From assembly GCF_002878395.1 (NCBI RefSeq), contig NC_061116.1, forward strand, positions 117,887,125-117,951,124: a stretch of 64,000 bases of DNA, written 5' to 3'. This DNA is from Capsicum annuum. Lineage: Eukaryota; Streptophyta; Magnoliopsida; Solanales; Solanaceae. The position numbers and the translations under genes were made by a program. Shown in pieces: positions 24,678 to 35,504 of the stretch. The notes under the pieces were generated by a model, which did no database searches, had not been told where the DNA came from, and saw only the letters and a program-made list of their open reading frames with translations. Within the stretch, counting starts at the first letter, position 1. Every line of letters begins with the position of its first letter.

Positions 24678-24695
24678 AGAAATATTGAGTGAAGT
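24678..24695. repeat. 18 bp SINE target-site duplication, left copy
   Basis: agaaatattgagtgaagt occurs at 24678-24695 and at 24886-24903. The matching site in the 3' LTR (about 33951-33968) is unduplicated. Confidence 0.92.
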
Positions 24696-24885
24696 CAACC
24701 ACAAGGGTTGGTGTGGTAATTCAGCACCTCACCCCTTAAACAAGAGGTTGGAGGTTCGATCCCCACCTCTGGTGAATGGAGAAAACTCTATGGCCAGTTC
24801 CCTACTGGTTAGTGCGCTAACCGTGGAACGGAGGATTAGTCTCATGGCTGCCGGCTGTGGGAATTCCTTGGGAAACAAAAAAAAA
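24696..24885 (+). mobile_element. tRNA-derived SINE
   Basis: A 190 bp insert starts with a tRNA-like head. Box A lies around ggtgtggtaattcag (about 24710) and box B is ggttcgatcccc (about 24752-24763), followed by a body and a short A-run at the end. RNA polymerase III would transcribe such elements, and LINE enzymes move them. The 18 bp duplication and the empty site in the 3' LTR make the insertion certain. The subfamily was not determined. Confidence 0.92.
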
Positions 24886-25149
24886 AGAAATATTGAGTGA
24901 AGTTAAAATCCCAATACCTTTAACATATTTGAAATATATATATATATTTATTTTCTACCATTTGTTTATGTACTAACAGTTAGTTAATTCACCGTTCAGC
25001 TATTTCTGATTTTCTCAAATAGTAATTAAAATAAGAAACATCCGTAGAATTGATAAAAACCAATCTCTTTGGGTTCGATATCTTTCTATACTATTATTTG
25101 ATAGAGTGCGAGTAAATATTATATATATGTCATTGACTCATTAAATTTT

Positions 25150-25167
25150 TGGCGCCATTACCGGGGA
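25150..25167 (+). other. primer-binding site, Asp-tRNA type
   Basis: tggcgccattaccgggga resembles the Athila/Tat-type site tggcgccgttgccgggga, with two changes. It lies six bases after the 5' LTR. Confidence 0.8.
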
Positions 25168-25249
25168 TTGGTAAAGTCTACTGCAGATTAATTATTTTAT
25201 TACTAATTTGAGATTTTTTTAATTTATTTAAATTTTAAATGAAATTTTA

Positions 25250-26640
25250 GAAAGTGTTTGACTCGTTCTTCTTCAAGAGAATTAGTATCATACAATCCTG
25301 AAATTGAAAAATTCTTATGTTTATTACGGAAAGAACAGGCCACACAATCTCAGGTGTCGTTACAACAAGAAATAAAGGGCGACGAGCTTAACAATAACAA
25401 CAATCCACCTCCACCACATCAAGTGAAAAAATAGTTTGATGAGGTGGCACCAAGACGTGATAGGGTACTTAGAGATTATGCAAGATCAGATCACTTTAAA
25501 AAAAGTATAAAGTGTAAAGAGACCACCAGTAGCAGCAAATAACTTTGAAATTCGCACAGTATTGATTCAGTCAATCCAAAATTCATGTCAATTCACAGGT
25601 GATATGAGTGAAGACCCTCATGCCCACCTAAATGATTCTTGAGTTAGTTAAAACATGTAAATACAATGGGGTCACAACAGATGCTATCAGATTGTGGTTT
25701 TTTTCTTTTTCATTAAAAGGAGAAGCTAAGACATAGTTGCGAAGTTTACCAAGAGGTTCCATCACTACATGGGACCAGATGACCCAGAAATTTTTTAACA
25801 AATACTTTTCTCTTGCAAAAACAATTCAAATGAAGCAAGAAATTAATAATTTCTTACAAACAGATACTGAATCTGTCTATCAGGCATGGGAAAGACTAAG
25901 AGGGATGTTAAGAAATGTCCACACCAAGGAATTTCAGATCCTGACATTTTATATATTTTTTATCATGGTCTTAAACCCTCTGCTAGAAACATAATTGATG
26001 CAGCATCAGGTGGATCCATAATGAGCAAAACTACTGTAGAAGCCATACAACTACTTAATGAAATTTTAGAAAATGCAGTGCAATGGCCATCTGCTAGAAT
26101 AATTATCAAGAAAGCAGCAGGAGTGAATCAGGTTGGAACTTTAAATTTATTGACACAACAGATCACAGCTCTCACACAAAAATTTGAGACTTTTTAGGTA
26201 AGCACTCAGTCATCTCCCCAACTTAAAAATTGCAATGTTTGTGGAGGTAATCACCCTAATAATAAATGTCAAGCTTTAATACAAAATAAAGAACATGTAA
26301 ATGTAATTGGTTACAAGAATAATTATCCATTTGGTAGTTCCATGGCACATAAACATCCTGAATTTCAATGGAGTAATCCTAATGGTGCTGAAAATCCTCA
26401 GAAATATTTTAATCAAAAACAGCAAGTACAGGGACCATCTGACTTTCAAAATCAGATGAAAGGGCAACACAATTATCAACAATACCAGCATCAACCTCAA
26501 AGAGCCAACCAACAGAGCCTTGAAGACATGATGTACAAATTCATTAAGGCAACTGATGAAAAAGTTGAAAGTCAACATTCAGCCATCAAGAATTTAAAAA
26601 TTCAGCTAAGTCAATTAGCAACACTCATATCAGGATAAAT
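25250..26640 (+). pseudogene. Athila gag, frameshifted
   Basis: The gag core is clear: SLPRGSITTWDQMTQKFFNK (25740-25799), then ESVYQAWERLRG. After a frameshift near 25920 it continues with NIIDAASGGSIMSKT and WPSARIIIKKAAGVNQVGTL. A zinc knuckle NCNVCGGNHPNNKCQ (about 26229-26273) has the form C-X2-C-X3-H-X4-C seen in Athila gag. A stop at 26195-26197 sits just before the knuckle, and the same frame runs on to 26638 through a Gln/Asn-rich tail. Gag would form particles in the cytoplasm. This copy is disabled by the frameshift and the stops. Confidence 0.85.
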
Positions 26641-27470
26641 TTAAGGTACTCTACCAAGTAACACTGAGAAAAATCCAAATGAACATCTTAAAGCCATCTT
26701 TTTGCGCTCAGGAAAAAATCTTAATGATCCATATGCAGGCCGACAAAAAAGTCTGCGAGAAATGGAACAGGTAAATGAAGGTGAAAAAAATGAGAAATCT
26801 GAATATTCAAAAGAACAAAAAATTAAAGAAAAAAAGGTGCAGGAAAATGAATTGATCACAAATCCTCACTCTGTACCTCTCTCTTTTCCCCAAAAGATGA
26901 AAAAAGAAAAACTTGACAAATAATTTTCAAAGTTTCTGAAAATCTTAAAACAACTCTACTTTAACATATCTTTCACAGATGCTTTGTCACAAATTCCTTT
27001 GTATGCTAAATTTCTTAAAGAGATTTTGTCGAGCAAAAGAAAATTGGAAGAAGTTTCAGTGGTTAAGCTTACAGAAAAATGTAGTGCTATACTTCAAAAT
27101 AAGCTTCCACAGAAAGTTTTATAATTCCTTGTACCTTAGGAGGTGCTCATTTTGAAAAATCATTATGCGATTCAGGTGAATCTCATTTTCAATTTTCAAA
27201 AAATAGAACTTGGTAAGATGAAAGACACTGGAGTATCTCTTCAATTGGCCGACTAACATACTAAAAAGCCAAAAGGAATATTGAAGATGTTCTCGTAAGA
27301 GTTGATAAATTTGCATTTCCTGTAGATTTTATAGTACTTGAAATAGAAGAGAACACTAAGGTACCACTAATTCTAGGTAACCATTTCTCGTAACAGGAAG
27401 AGAGATTATTGATGTCCATCAAGGACAATTAATATTATAAGTTGATGAAGAAAAAATAATTTTTGACATG
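26641..27470 (+). pseudogene. Athila protease region, broken
   Basis: A linker resembling Athila elements (FLRSGKNLNDPYAG, then FPQKMKKEKLDK at 26702-26923) leads into a protease-like block. IIPCTLGGAHFEKSLCDSGE (about 27121-27180) holds an aspartyl protease-like D-S-G at 27169-27177. Relatives read CDLGAS there. The block continues as GVSLQLAD before stops and frame changes. Confidence 0.75.
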
Positions 27471-29340
27471 CAAAAAATAATAAAATTTCTCGAGGATGAG
27501 TCATCATCTTCTTATTTTCATATTGACTTGCTAGATGACCTTACAGATGAATACAAAGATGATCTGTTGATTACTGATTCATTGGAAAGGTGTTTGGCCA
27601 AGACAGGTATGACAAGTGATGATGATCCCACAATCAGAAAAGAAGAGGAAATGCTAAAAAAAATAGTAAATGAGGAAATCTCACCAGAAGAAGCTCAACC
27701 AAAAATTGAACTCAAAACAGTTCCATCTCATTTGAAATATGTATTTCTTGAATCTGAATTATGTCCAGTGATTATTTCTTCTTCTTTGACTACAGAACAA
27801 GAAAATACATTAATTGGAGTGTTGAAAGAACACAAAAGAGCCATCAGGTGGACTATAGCTAATATCAAGGGAATAAGTACAACTATTTGCACACATAGGA
27901 TCCTCATGGAAGATAATTACAAATCAATAGTCCAACCTCAATGAAGACTAAACCCAAAAATACAAGAAGTTGTTAAGAATGAAGTGATAAAATTTTTAGC
28001 AACAGGTATTATTTATCCAATATCTGACAGTCCTTGGGTGAATCCTGTGCAAGTAGTACCAAAGAAAGGAGGTATAACAGTGATTAAAAATGACAATAAT
28101 AAACTCATACCTACTAGAACAGTCATGGGATGGAGAGTCTGTATTGATTATAGACAACTTAATAAGGTTATAAGAAAAGATCGTTTTTCTCTACCTTTTA
28201 TTGATCAAATGCTTGAGAGAATTGCAGGTCATGGATTTTACTGTTTCCTTGATGGGTATTCTGGATACAATCAAATATCAATTACTCCAGAAGATTAGGA
28301 TAAAACCACATTTACATGCCCCCAAGGTACGTATGCTTATCGAAAAATGCCATTTGGACTATGCAATACTCCTGCTACATTTCAGCATTGCATGTCAGCA
28401 ATTTTTTTAGACATGAATTAAAAGTTTCTTGAAATATTCATGGATGATTTCACACTTTTTAGTAAGACATTTGAAGATTTTCTTTATTATTTGACTTTGG
28501 TGCTTAGAAGATGTGAAGAGACAAACTTGGTTCTTAATTGGGAAAAATGTCATTTTATGATAACAGGGGGAATTGTTTTAGGTTATAAAATTACTGCTAA
28601 AGGAACAGAAGTTGATAAAGTAAAAATTGATCTTATAGCAGGATTACCCCCTCCTATTACTGTTAAAGTCATTAGAAATTTCTTAGGACATGCAGGTTTT
28701 TAAAGAAGGTTTATAAAAGATTTTTTAAAAATTTCAAAACCTCTGACTAACCTATTAATGAAAGATGTGAAGTTCAAATTTTCAGATGATTGCAGGAAAA
28801 CATTTGATATTCTTAAGGAACAGTTGTCTAATGCTCCAATAGTTGTTTCCCCTGATTGGAGCAAACCCTTTGAGATAATGTGTGATGCAAGTGATATGGC
28901 AGTTGGAGATGTATTAGGACAGAGGAAAGACAAGATTTTCAGGCCTATAAACTATGCTAGTAGAATGCTCAATGAAGCCCAAAGAAATTACGCCACAACT
29001 GAGAAAGAACTGCTAGCAGTAGTATTTCATTTGACAAATTTCATTCCTATTTAATAAGAGCGAAAATCACAGTATTCACTGATCATGCAGCTTTAAAGTA
29101 TCTCTTAACAAAAAAGATGTCAGACCTAGATTTCTAAGATGGATACTTTTTTTACAAGAATTTGATCTCAAAATAAAATATAGAAAAGGATCTGAAAATC
29201 AGGTAGCTGATCGTTTGTCACGTTTGAAAAATTCTCCTACTGAGTCATCTGAAATCCAGGAAGAATTTCTTGATGAGCATATCTATATGATCACATCAGC
29301 TATAAATCAACCACCTTGGTTTGTTGACATTGCTAATTAT
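27471..29340 (+). pseudogene. Athila reverse transcriptase and RNase H
   Basis: One frame runs from 27468 to 29054 and is interrupted only by stops at 27942, 28296, 28419 and 28701. Motifs in order: [89 protein letters not shown], then IFMDDFTLF. The catalytic F-M-D-D is intact (codons 28437-28448). RNase H starts with IMCDASDMAVGDVLGQR and holds NYATTEKELLAVVF. The stops are simple (TGA, TAG, TAA, TAA) without frameshifts, so the polyprotein was probably lost fairly late. A frameshift follows near 29054. Confidence 0.88.
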
Positions 29341-29417
29341 TTAGCTGGAGGATGGATCTAAAAAGATTTTTTGTATGAACAAAGAAAAAATCTTTAAAAA
29401 GATACACGACATTATTA

Positions 29418-30254
29418 TTGGGAAGATCCTTGTTTAAATTTTGTGCAGATGAAATAATCAGAAGATGTGTACCAGAAATAGAAATGAACAACATCTTAAG
29501 GCACTGTCATGATGGGGCAGTGAAAGGTCATTACGGAGGAAGAAAGACGACAACAAAAGTACTTAAAGTAGGTTTCTTCTGGCCTACTCTTTTCAAAGAT
29601 GCAAGAAATTATGTTACCACATGCGATAAATGTCAGGGAAGCGGTAACATTTCAAAAAGGGATGAAATGCCTCTTAACTATATTCTTGTTTGTGAAATAT
29701 TTGATATTTGGGGTATCAATTTTATGGGACTTGCAAACTTCACACAAAGAATGGTTGCACAATGGAATTACAATGAGTCAACATTCTTTCCATTATTTGA
29801 TTTTGTAGATCCATCAACTTGTCTAATACCAAGATGCTACTCATTGAAAGAGTTGACTCAAATGGAACTTATTAAAGAGCAACCACAACCGCCATCGGAC
29901 GTTGACAATTCTTGGTTTGGTTCATTTAAATTTGATGACTTTGATCACTATGACGACATGGTATCCAATTGGTTAGATTTGAATGATGTTGTTACAATCT
30001 CATCTCCCATGACCACACCAACATTAGGAGGAATAACAATTAGGGAACCAAATTTTGAAATGCGACGAGCAAAAAAGCCAAGAGAAAATGAAGGAAAAGA
30101 AAACAATACAATGGAAGAAGAAGAAGAAGACTCCTCCAATGATGACAACGAAGCATCAATTCAAGTGTTTGAGGTAGTTCAATCGAGCATGATGCACCCA
30201 AAAGAACAAGGGGAGAATTTTGTTGGTAATACTCAAGACGGAGGGGGATCTTAG
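29418..30254 (+). CDS. chimeric ORF: integrase zinc finger joined to unrelated acidic region
   Basis: A 278-codon uninterrupted frame, in register with the upstream pol frame. Residues 1 to about 105 are Athila integrase N-terminus: RCVPEIEMNNILRHCHDGAV, KGHYGGRKTTTKVLKVGFFW and TCDKCQGSGNISKRDEMPLN form the HHCC finger, ending at DIWGINFMG. Normal elements continue with the catalytic core. Here the sequence switches near 29735 to ANFTQRMVAQWNYNES and then to an Asp/Glu-rich stretch with EEEEEDSSNDDNEAS. I recognise no domain in the second part. It could be the region after integrase of another Athila-like element or a host exon. Whether it is translated is unknown. Confidence 0.6.
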   Translation: MGRSLFKFCADEIIRRCVPEIEMNNILRHCHDGAVKGHYGGRKTTTKVLKVGFFWPTLFKDARNYVTTCDKCQGSGNISKRDEMPLNYILVCEIFDIWGINFMGLANFTQRMVAQWNYNESTFFPLFDFVDPSTCLIPRCYSLKELTQMELIKEQPQPPSDVDNSWFGSFKFDDFDHYDDMVSNWLDLNDVVTISSPMTTPTLGGITIREPNFEMRRAKKPRENEGKENNTMEEEEEDSSNDDNEASIQVFEVVQSSMMHPKEQGENFVGNTQDGGGS

Positions 30255-30659
30255 GGAGAAGCCAACTTCATATGAGGTTGTGTTCTTCTCAGAGGATGAA
30301 ATATTTAAGTCTGGGGGGAAATTTGTTTCATTATATACTAAAGTATATCTGGTTGGTAGCTTTCATTACTATTTTGCTTTGTTGATAGTGACAGATGGTT
30401 GAAAGTTGCCTCTTTCTGTTAAGAATTAGCAAAAGCTCTTAGTTACCTCTTTTGAACTAGTATCTGAAGAAACTCTTAGTATAGAAAAGTTTTCTGATAA
30501 GCTTTTGCTGGAAAAAAAATCAGTGTAAAATATTTTGTTATTAAATATTAAGGTACTTTATTTACCACTATTGAGGAAACTTGTTCACAGGTAAAGTGCT
30601 AGTGAATCTATTTTCTGTGTGTTTTTTCCCCTGGTTTTAACTTATTATTCTCAAGAACT

Positions 30660-31300
30660 TTCATCTTATTTGTTAACATTTGAGAAGGAAGACTCTGATG
30701 CATCCATCAATTAGCATATTTCCAAATTCAATTTTCTGCAGTAACCAAATTCGTGATACCCCTGATGTAAAGAAAATTTGAGAAGGTGATTTGGCCCATA
30801 TCCTCTTATAAATGTTCCATTTGGGAAAGAAGAAATGGATGATGTTGGACATAGTCGAAGAAATGTGGTTGAGTTGGCTTTAGTAATGAAGATGGTGCAT
30901 AACTTGTTTAAAGCTTGGAGTGGCTCCAGGAAGAAACTCAACATTGGGGTCATATCACCTTATACTGCACAAGTTTTGGCCATAAAAGGTAAACTTGGTC
31001 GGAGGTATAATGACCTTGAGGATTTTGAAGTTAAGGTGAAGTCGGTGGATGGATTTCAGGGAAGGGAGGAAGACATCATAGTAATATCTACTGGCTCGGC
31101 ACTGTCTATGATTCTTGGAAACAAGCGAACATTAATTAAGAGTAAATTTGTCTGGGAAGCATTAGTTCTAGATGTGAAAGATCGTGAGTGCTTCTTTCAT
31201 GCTGAGGAAGACAATGACATGAAGGCAAAAGTTTTAGATGTTTAGAAGGAATATGATCAGATGGATGATTTACTTAATGTGGATAGTATTCTATCAAATC
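30660..31300 (+). pseudogene. captured SEN1/UPF1-like helicase fragment
   Basis: The sequence reads MHPSISIFPNSIFCSNQIRD (from 30698). After a frameshift it continues FGPYPLINVPFGKEEMDD (from 30790), GHSRRNVVELALVMKMVHNL, KKLNIGVISPYTAQVLAIKG, then VKSVDGFQGREEDIIVIST (about 31036-31092) and ILGNKRTL. These are conserved motifs of the plant SEN1/UPF1-like superfamily 1 helicases (the QYRMHPS region, the SPY block and the VDGFQG block). The usual ALTRAR motif between IVIST and ILGN is missing, so part of the domain is deleted. Host genes of this family act in RNA processing. This piece has no ATP-binding Walker A motif and is surely non-functional as a helicase. Confidence 0.85.
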
Positions 31301-32236
31301 TCAAAGATGGAAGGGGTAAATGTTCCGCAGACACCATATCTAACTTTATGATAAACAACTAGCTAGAATCTTGTTCTTTTCATCTGTCGTTGTGGTTCCT
31401 TCCATTCCAACAAATTTTATCAATGGAATCCTAAATCGCTTTCGGGATATCATATCAAGAATGGTAGCTTCGTTCATAAGGTTTGGGAGATCTACACTAC
31501 AGGTATTTTCGTTGCAACAATACTTAGAGACACATCTTTATAAAGTTCCTTATTATTAACCTTTAATATTTCTTCTTTTCCTCTTATATCATGTAAGTCA
31601 AACAATAAGTTGTCTATCAAATCTTCTCTGTCGTGACTGTAATATTTTGAATTAAATCTTTTTAAGACTTTTAGTTATTTTCACTAAATAGGTTGGCTAA
31701 ACCTGATTTGATTTAAAAATCATGAGAATTAAGGAAGATCAATTTAATTGAGCATGATTCATGAGTTGTGTGAATGTCTTTCCAAACTCATACTTACTTA
31801 TTGATGATCGAAATTAATATATTCACTAGTTCCAAGTGTATTGTGTGATTAGTATATATTACCTAGTTCTCATGTTTATTTGGAAATCTAGAATGTGGGT
31901 TGAGGCAAAGTTGTAGGTAGATTTTGAGTTGAAAAATGAAAGTAGGCCATCCTTGTTAAATAAATAGCCAAAATAAACCTACCTTGATGATTTTATCCCT
32001 AGCTAGCCCCATTGAGCCTAAAATAAAACATTCTTATTTTATTATTCACCAAGCTTTAATCCTTAGCCAATTATTTTTTCAACCTGATTCCTTTTGGGCA
32101 TTTCAAAAGTTAAGCTCAATGCATAAAATTAAGTTTTACAAAAAAAAAAATAAGAGAGAGAGAGAGAGAGAGAAACATGTGAAAGAAAATTGATGAATAC
32201 TATTGAATTTTTTGAGAAGCCTTTGTCGAAAACTGA

Positions 32237-32271
<35 letters not shown>

Positions 32272-32863
32272 ACAAGATATTAGCAATTTCATTCAAAAAG
32301 AAGAGTTGAAAAAAAAAAGATAGGTTGATGGGTTATAAGGGAGTAGAAGTCAATTGTGCTCAAGCAATAAAGTAAAATGAAGTGCCTAAAAGGAATTTAA
32401 GTCACTACTATCCATATGTATCGCACCTTCCCCTAAGCCTATATTACAACCTTAAAAAAAGTCTTACATGATCTCAACTCAAATGGCTCCTATATTAGTG
32501 GAGAACCATATGATAGGCAAGCTTATGGTATTTTCGGTAAAATGACATACTTATTTGCTGAGAGTGAGTGAGAAACTTTCTCTGAATAAGACCTTCTTGT
32601 TCTATTGATATATTGTGTGATATATGGGCATTCTCTTTGGTGAGACACACTTGGAATTAGGAAATATTGTCATTTCAATTCTCAATATGTGAATATGAGT
32701 ACGGTTAAAAGCCGTTTGAACTCATGATTGATCTTAATTGATTTTTTTTCTTTTTTTGAGATTTCTCATGAATTTATCTATTTATTTAAAATATAAAATT
32801 AGCCACTATAAATATTAATTATTTTTGCTTGAGGACAAGCAAATATTTAAGTATGGGAGAATT
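31301..32863 (+). other. end of captured DNA and Athila 3' non-coding region
   Basis: Up to about 31650 the sequence may still be foreign. From about 31970 it resembles Athila 3' regions (a stretch with ccctagctagccccattgag, then a purine-rich AG run at 32153-32174). TA/CA microsatellites lie at 32237-32270. It ends with gaggacaagcaaatatttaa and the polypurine tract gtatgggagaatt (32851-32863) next to the 3' LTR. Confidence 0.6.
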
Positions 32864-32928
32864 TGATAAGTATAAATTATTCATATATTTTCATATATAA
32901 ATAAATAAAGATTTTAAATAAACCCATG

Positions 32929-32965
<37 letters not shown>

Positions 32966-34206
32966 CCATATTTACTAACAATCTTGCGGGAAAGGAATAT
33001 TGAAAGAATAAGAGAACAAAAAGAAACTCATATTGTGGAAACATGAAAATACAAAGAAATGAAGCATCAACAAAAATTAGTATCGCAACAATGATGATTT
33101 CTAAAGTGGCAACAACATTTGATGTCTCCACAAAGCCATGAAACCTACATTATATTTCCTATAAATAGGAATTCAATAAGGAAGGAAAGCATCGAAGAAA
33201 AGAAAAAAAAGGAAGCAACTACTTAATAATTTTCTTCAAGTTTTCTTTACTACATGTTGGTTATTCAATTTTGAAAACTATTCTAGATCCTGCTTTTAAC
33301 TAAATAGGGAAATTCTTCTTCTTGAATATTTCTTCTATTTTCTTATTTAATGGAGAAGAATATTTTCGTTAGTAGTACCTATTCTAGTATGGAGTAATTT
33401 TCTTTTGTGTTGGAAAAATGATGAATCTTGATATTTCTATATAACAGTAAGTATTATTCCAAAATTTCATATACTTGAGCTGAAGCTTTCTATTCAATTT
33501 TATAGCTTTACTGTTAGATGTTTACGTTATTTATTAAATCTATCTATTTTGTACTTCAAATTAACATGTTATTAATTCTGTAATCGAGAGAGATGGAAGA
33601 AATAATATTGTTAATTATAGTATTGATAGATTATTAATATTTATTTAGTGACATCTATCTAATTTATGTTATCATTAATTTCACTTATTTGTAATCGAAA
33701 GAGGCGAATAGTGTAGTAATTAGTTATAACAAGTAAGGTAACCGAAAGGGACTTACTATAAAAAGGCATGCTTTAGTTCAAGTATATATTTCTGGGTCTT
33801 TAATATTACTATTTTGATGATTAAATTGTATAACTGAGAGGAGTGCATTTAATTGTTCAAGTTTAGTAATAAAACATAAATATAATCGTGAGAGGTATTT
33901 ATACATTTTTTAGAGAAAAAAATTGAGGAATAAAGAGTTTACTTCATATAGAAATATTAAGTGAAGCCAAAATCCCAACACATTTAATATATTTGAAAAA
34001 TATATATATATTTATTTTCTACCATTTGTTTATGCACTAACAATTAGTTAATTTATCATTCAGCTATTTCTGATTTTCTCAAATAGTAATTAAAACAAGA
34101 AACGTCCATAGAATTGACAAAACCAATCTCTGTGGGTTCGATATCTTTCTATACTATTATTTGACAGAGTGCGAGTAAAAAATATATATATGTCATTGAC
34201 TCGTCA
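32864..34206 (+). repeat. 3' LTR of the Athila-type element
   Basis: It starts TGATAAG and ends GTCA, followed by CGTCT at 34207-34211. A TA microsatellite (about 32932-32962) has expanded relative to the 5' LTR. The site corresponding to the SINE insertion is empty here (about 33951-33968). Confidence 0.9.
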
Positions 34207-34211
34207 CGTCT

Positions 34212-34474
34212 AAAAATACCAATCGTTGGGTGTTTTTTGTTGGTAGGCGTAGTACAATGAAACTCTTTATATAGGTATATATTTTAGGATTCTTAATTTC
34301 TTTTCATATGTTTATATTTTATGTATTTTAGGACTCTTTATTTATTTCCATATATAATTAAGGTTCTTCCGTATTTTAGGAGTCTTAATTTAATAAAATA
34401 CTAATTAGAGAAAAAAATAAAAAGACGATTTGTCTATTCCAGAATCTTTTAATGAAGGAAAAAAATTCAAATCA

Positions 34475-34513
<39 letters not shown>

Positions 34514-35499
34514 AACACTTTTCTAAGGGTCTTCACACTTTTAATATACTAGATTAGTGTACGTGCATTGTACGTATGTTTCACGTCAAGCCTCCAATCA
34601 GTATTAAATATATAAAAGAATAAACGATTGAAAAATAACAATTGATTTTAAATAAAATAAAATATTTTTTCTTAAAAGAGTATCAAAAATGAGTACATGA
34701 GTTATCTTGAATATTAGTAATCGTTTTTTATGAGTTCTACGTTTGTAAACGCTTCTCTGATATCTCTCTTTAATTATGTTGTCATTATGCACGGGGACGA
34801 GCAACTATAGTTCCTACGTTCTTGTTCAACAAATATAACCAAATTGAAGAGAAACGTGAGAAATTATGAAAATCATAATTCATTGTTAATGTTGATTATG
34901 CATAATTCATATATAAACTTTAAAATAATTAACTAAAGGAAATAAAGAAAAATAGAAAGAATAATAATAATGATTGTAAAAAAACAACTTAAATCAAAAT
35001 AAGAGAAAAATGTATAAAAAAATTAAAAATATTGAAGTTCACCATTTATACTCATAGCTAATTTATAATCTATAATATACTAAAGGCGTGAAGACCCTTA
35101 GAAAAGTGAATTGAATTTTTTGCCCTTCATTAAAATACTCTGTAATAGACAAAATCGTCTTTTCACCTCTTTTCTTCAATTATTATTTAATTAAATATAT
35201 GAATAATTAATGTTGGTAAGTTTGTTTTCTCCTTGTATATGTAAAAAAGGAGTCTCAAATTTTCATTTTGTATATGTGAAAAAGGAGTCCCAAAACCTAT
35301 GCAAACAGGAAAAAAGGAAAATATTTATAGTTTTTTTCTTTCCCGAATTAATATCGTTATGTCTTTTAGTTAATAAATAACTTGCTAATTTTTTGTTCCT
35401 TCTACGATTGTATATATGTTCTAGCTTATATGAATGGACCTTTTTAAAATTATAGAAGCACATAAACAAGTTAAAGGAGAAATTAAATTACCAAAAAGG
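34212..35499. repeat. inverted repeat segment, possibly Helitron- or foldback-derived
   Basis: A left arm at 34419-34555 (aaagacgatttgtctattcc to ctaagggtcttcacactttt) is inverted relative to a right arm at 35071-35164 (gcgtgaagacccttagaaaa to gacaaaatcgtcttttc). A TA microsatellite interrupts the left arm. Next to the left arm, actagattagtgtacgtgca at 34549-34568 resembles the sequence at 23531-23550. No gene is visible in the roughly 515 bp between the arms. Confidence 0.55.
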
Positions 35500-35504
35500 T
35501 TAAA
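35500..35504. repeat. target-site duplication TTAAA, left copy
   Basis: TTAAA lies before TGTAATGCCC at 35505 and again at 38100-38104 after ATTACA. Confidence 0.85.

Larger units (their letters stand above)
23607..25143 (+). repeat. 5' LTR of the Athila-type element, with SINE insertion
   Basis: It starts TGATAAG and aligns with 32864-34206. Removing the SINE and one duplication copy (208 bp) leaves 1329 bp, close to the 1343 bp of the other LTR. A TATA-like cctataaatagg lies at about 23885-23896. It ends TTA where the other LTR has TCA. Confidence 0.88.
23607..34206 (+). mobile_element. Athila-type Ty3/gypsy element carrying foreign gene sequence
   Basis: A 10.6 kb element has LTRs of 1537 bp (with a SINE inside) and 1343 bp, an Asp-tRNA-type priming site, gag, protease, reverse transcriptase, RNase H and the integrase zinc finger, all on the plus strand. 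The Athila assignment rests on the gag and pol motifs and on the 3' end reading gaggacaagc and then gtatgggagaatttgataag. The integrase core is missing. In its place is foreign sequence from 29735 to about 31650 that includes a helicase fragment. The element's own 3' non-coding region resumes by about 31970. Stops in pol make it inactive. Confidence 0.88.

Noticed and set aside
24700..24770. Possible tRNA gene
   Set aside because: Box A and box B belong to a SINE head. The cloverleaf is not complete and an A-run with duplication follows.
34604..35469. Two minus-strand frames of about 67 codons
   Set aside because: No domain, A+T-rich, and they overlap the inverted-repeat segment.
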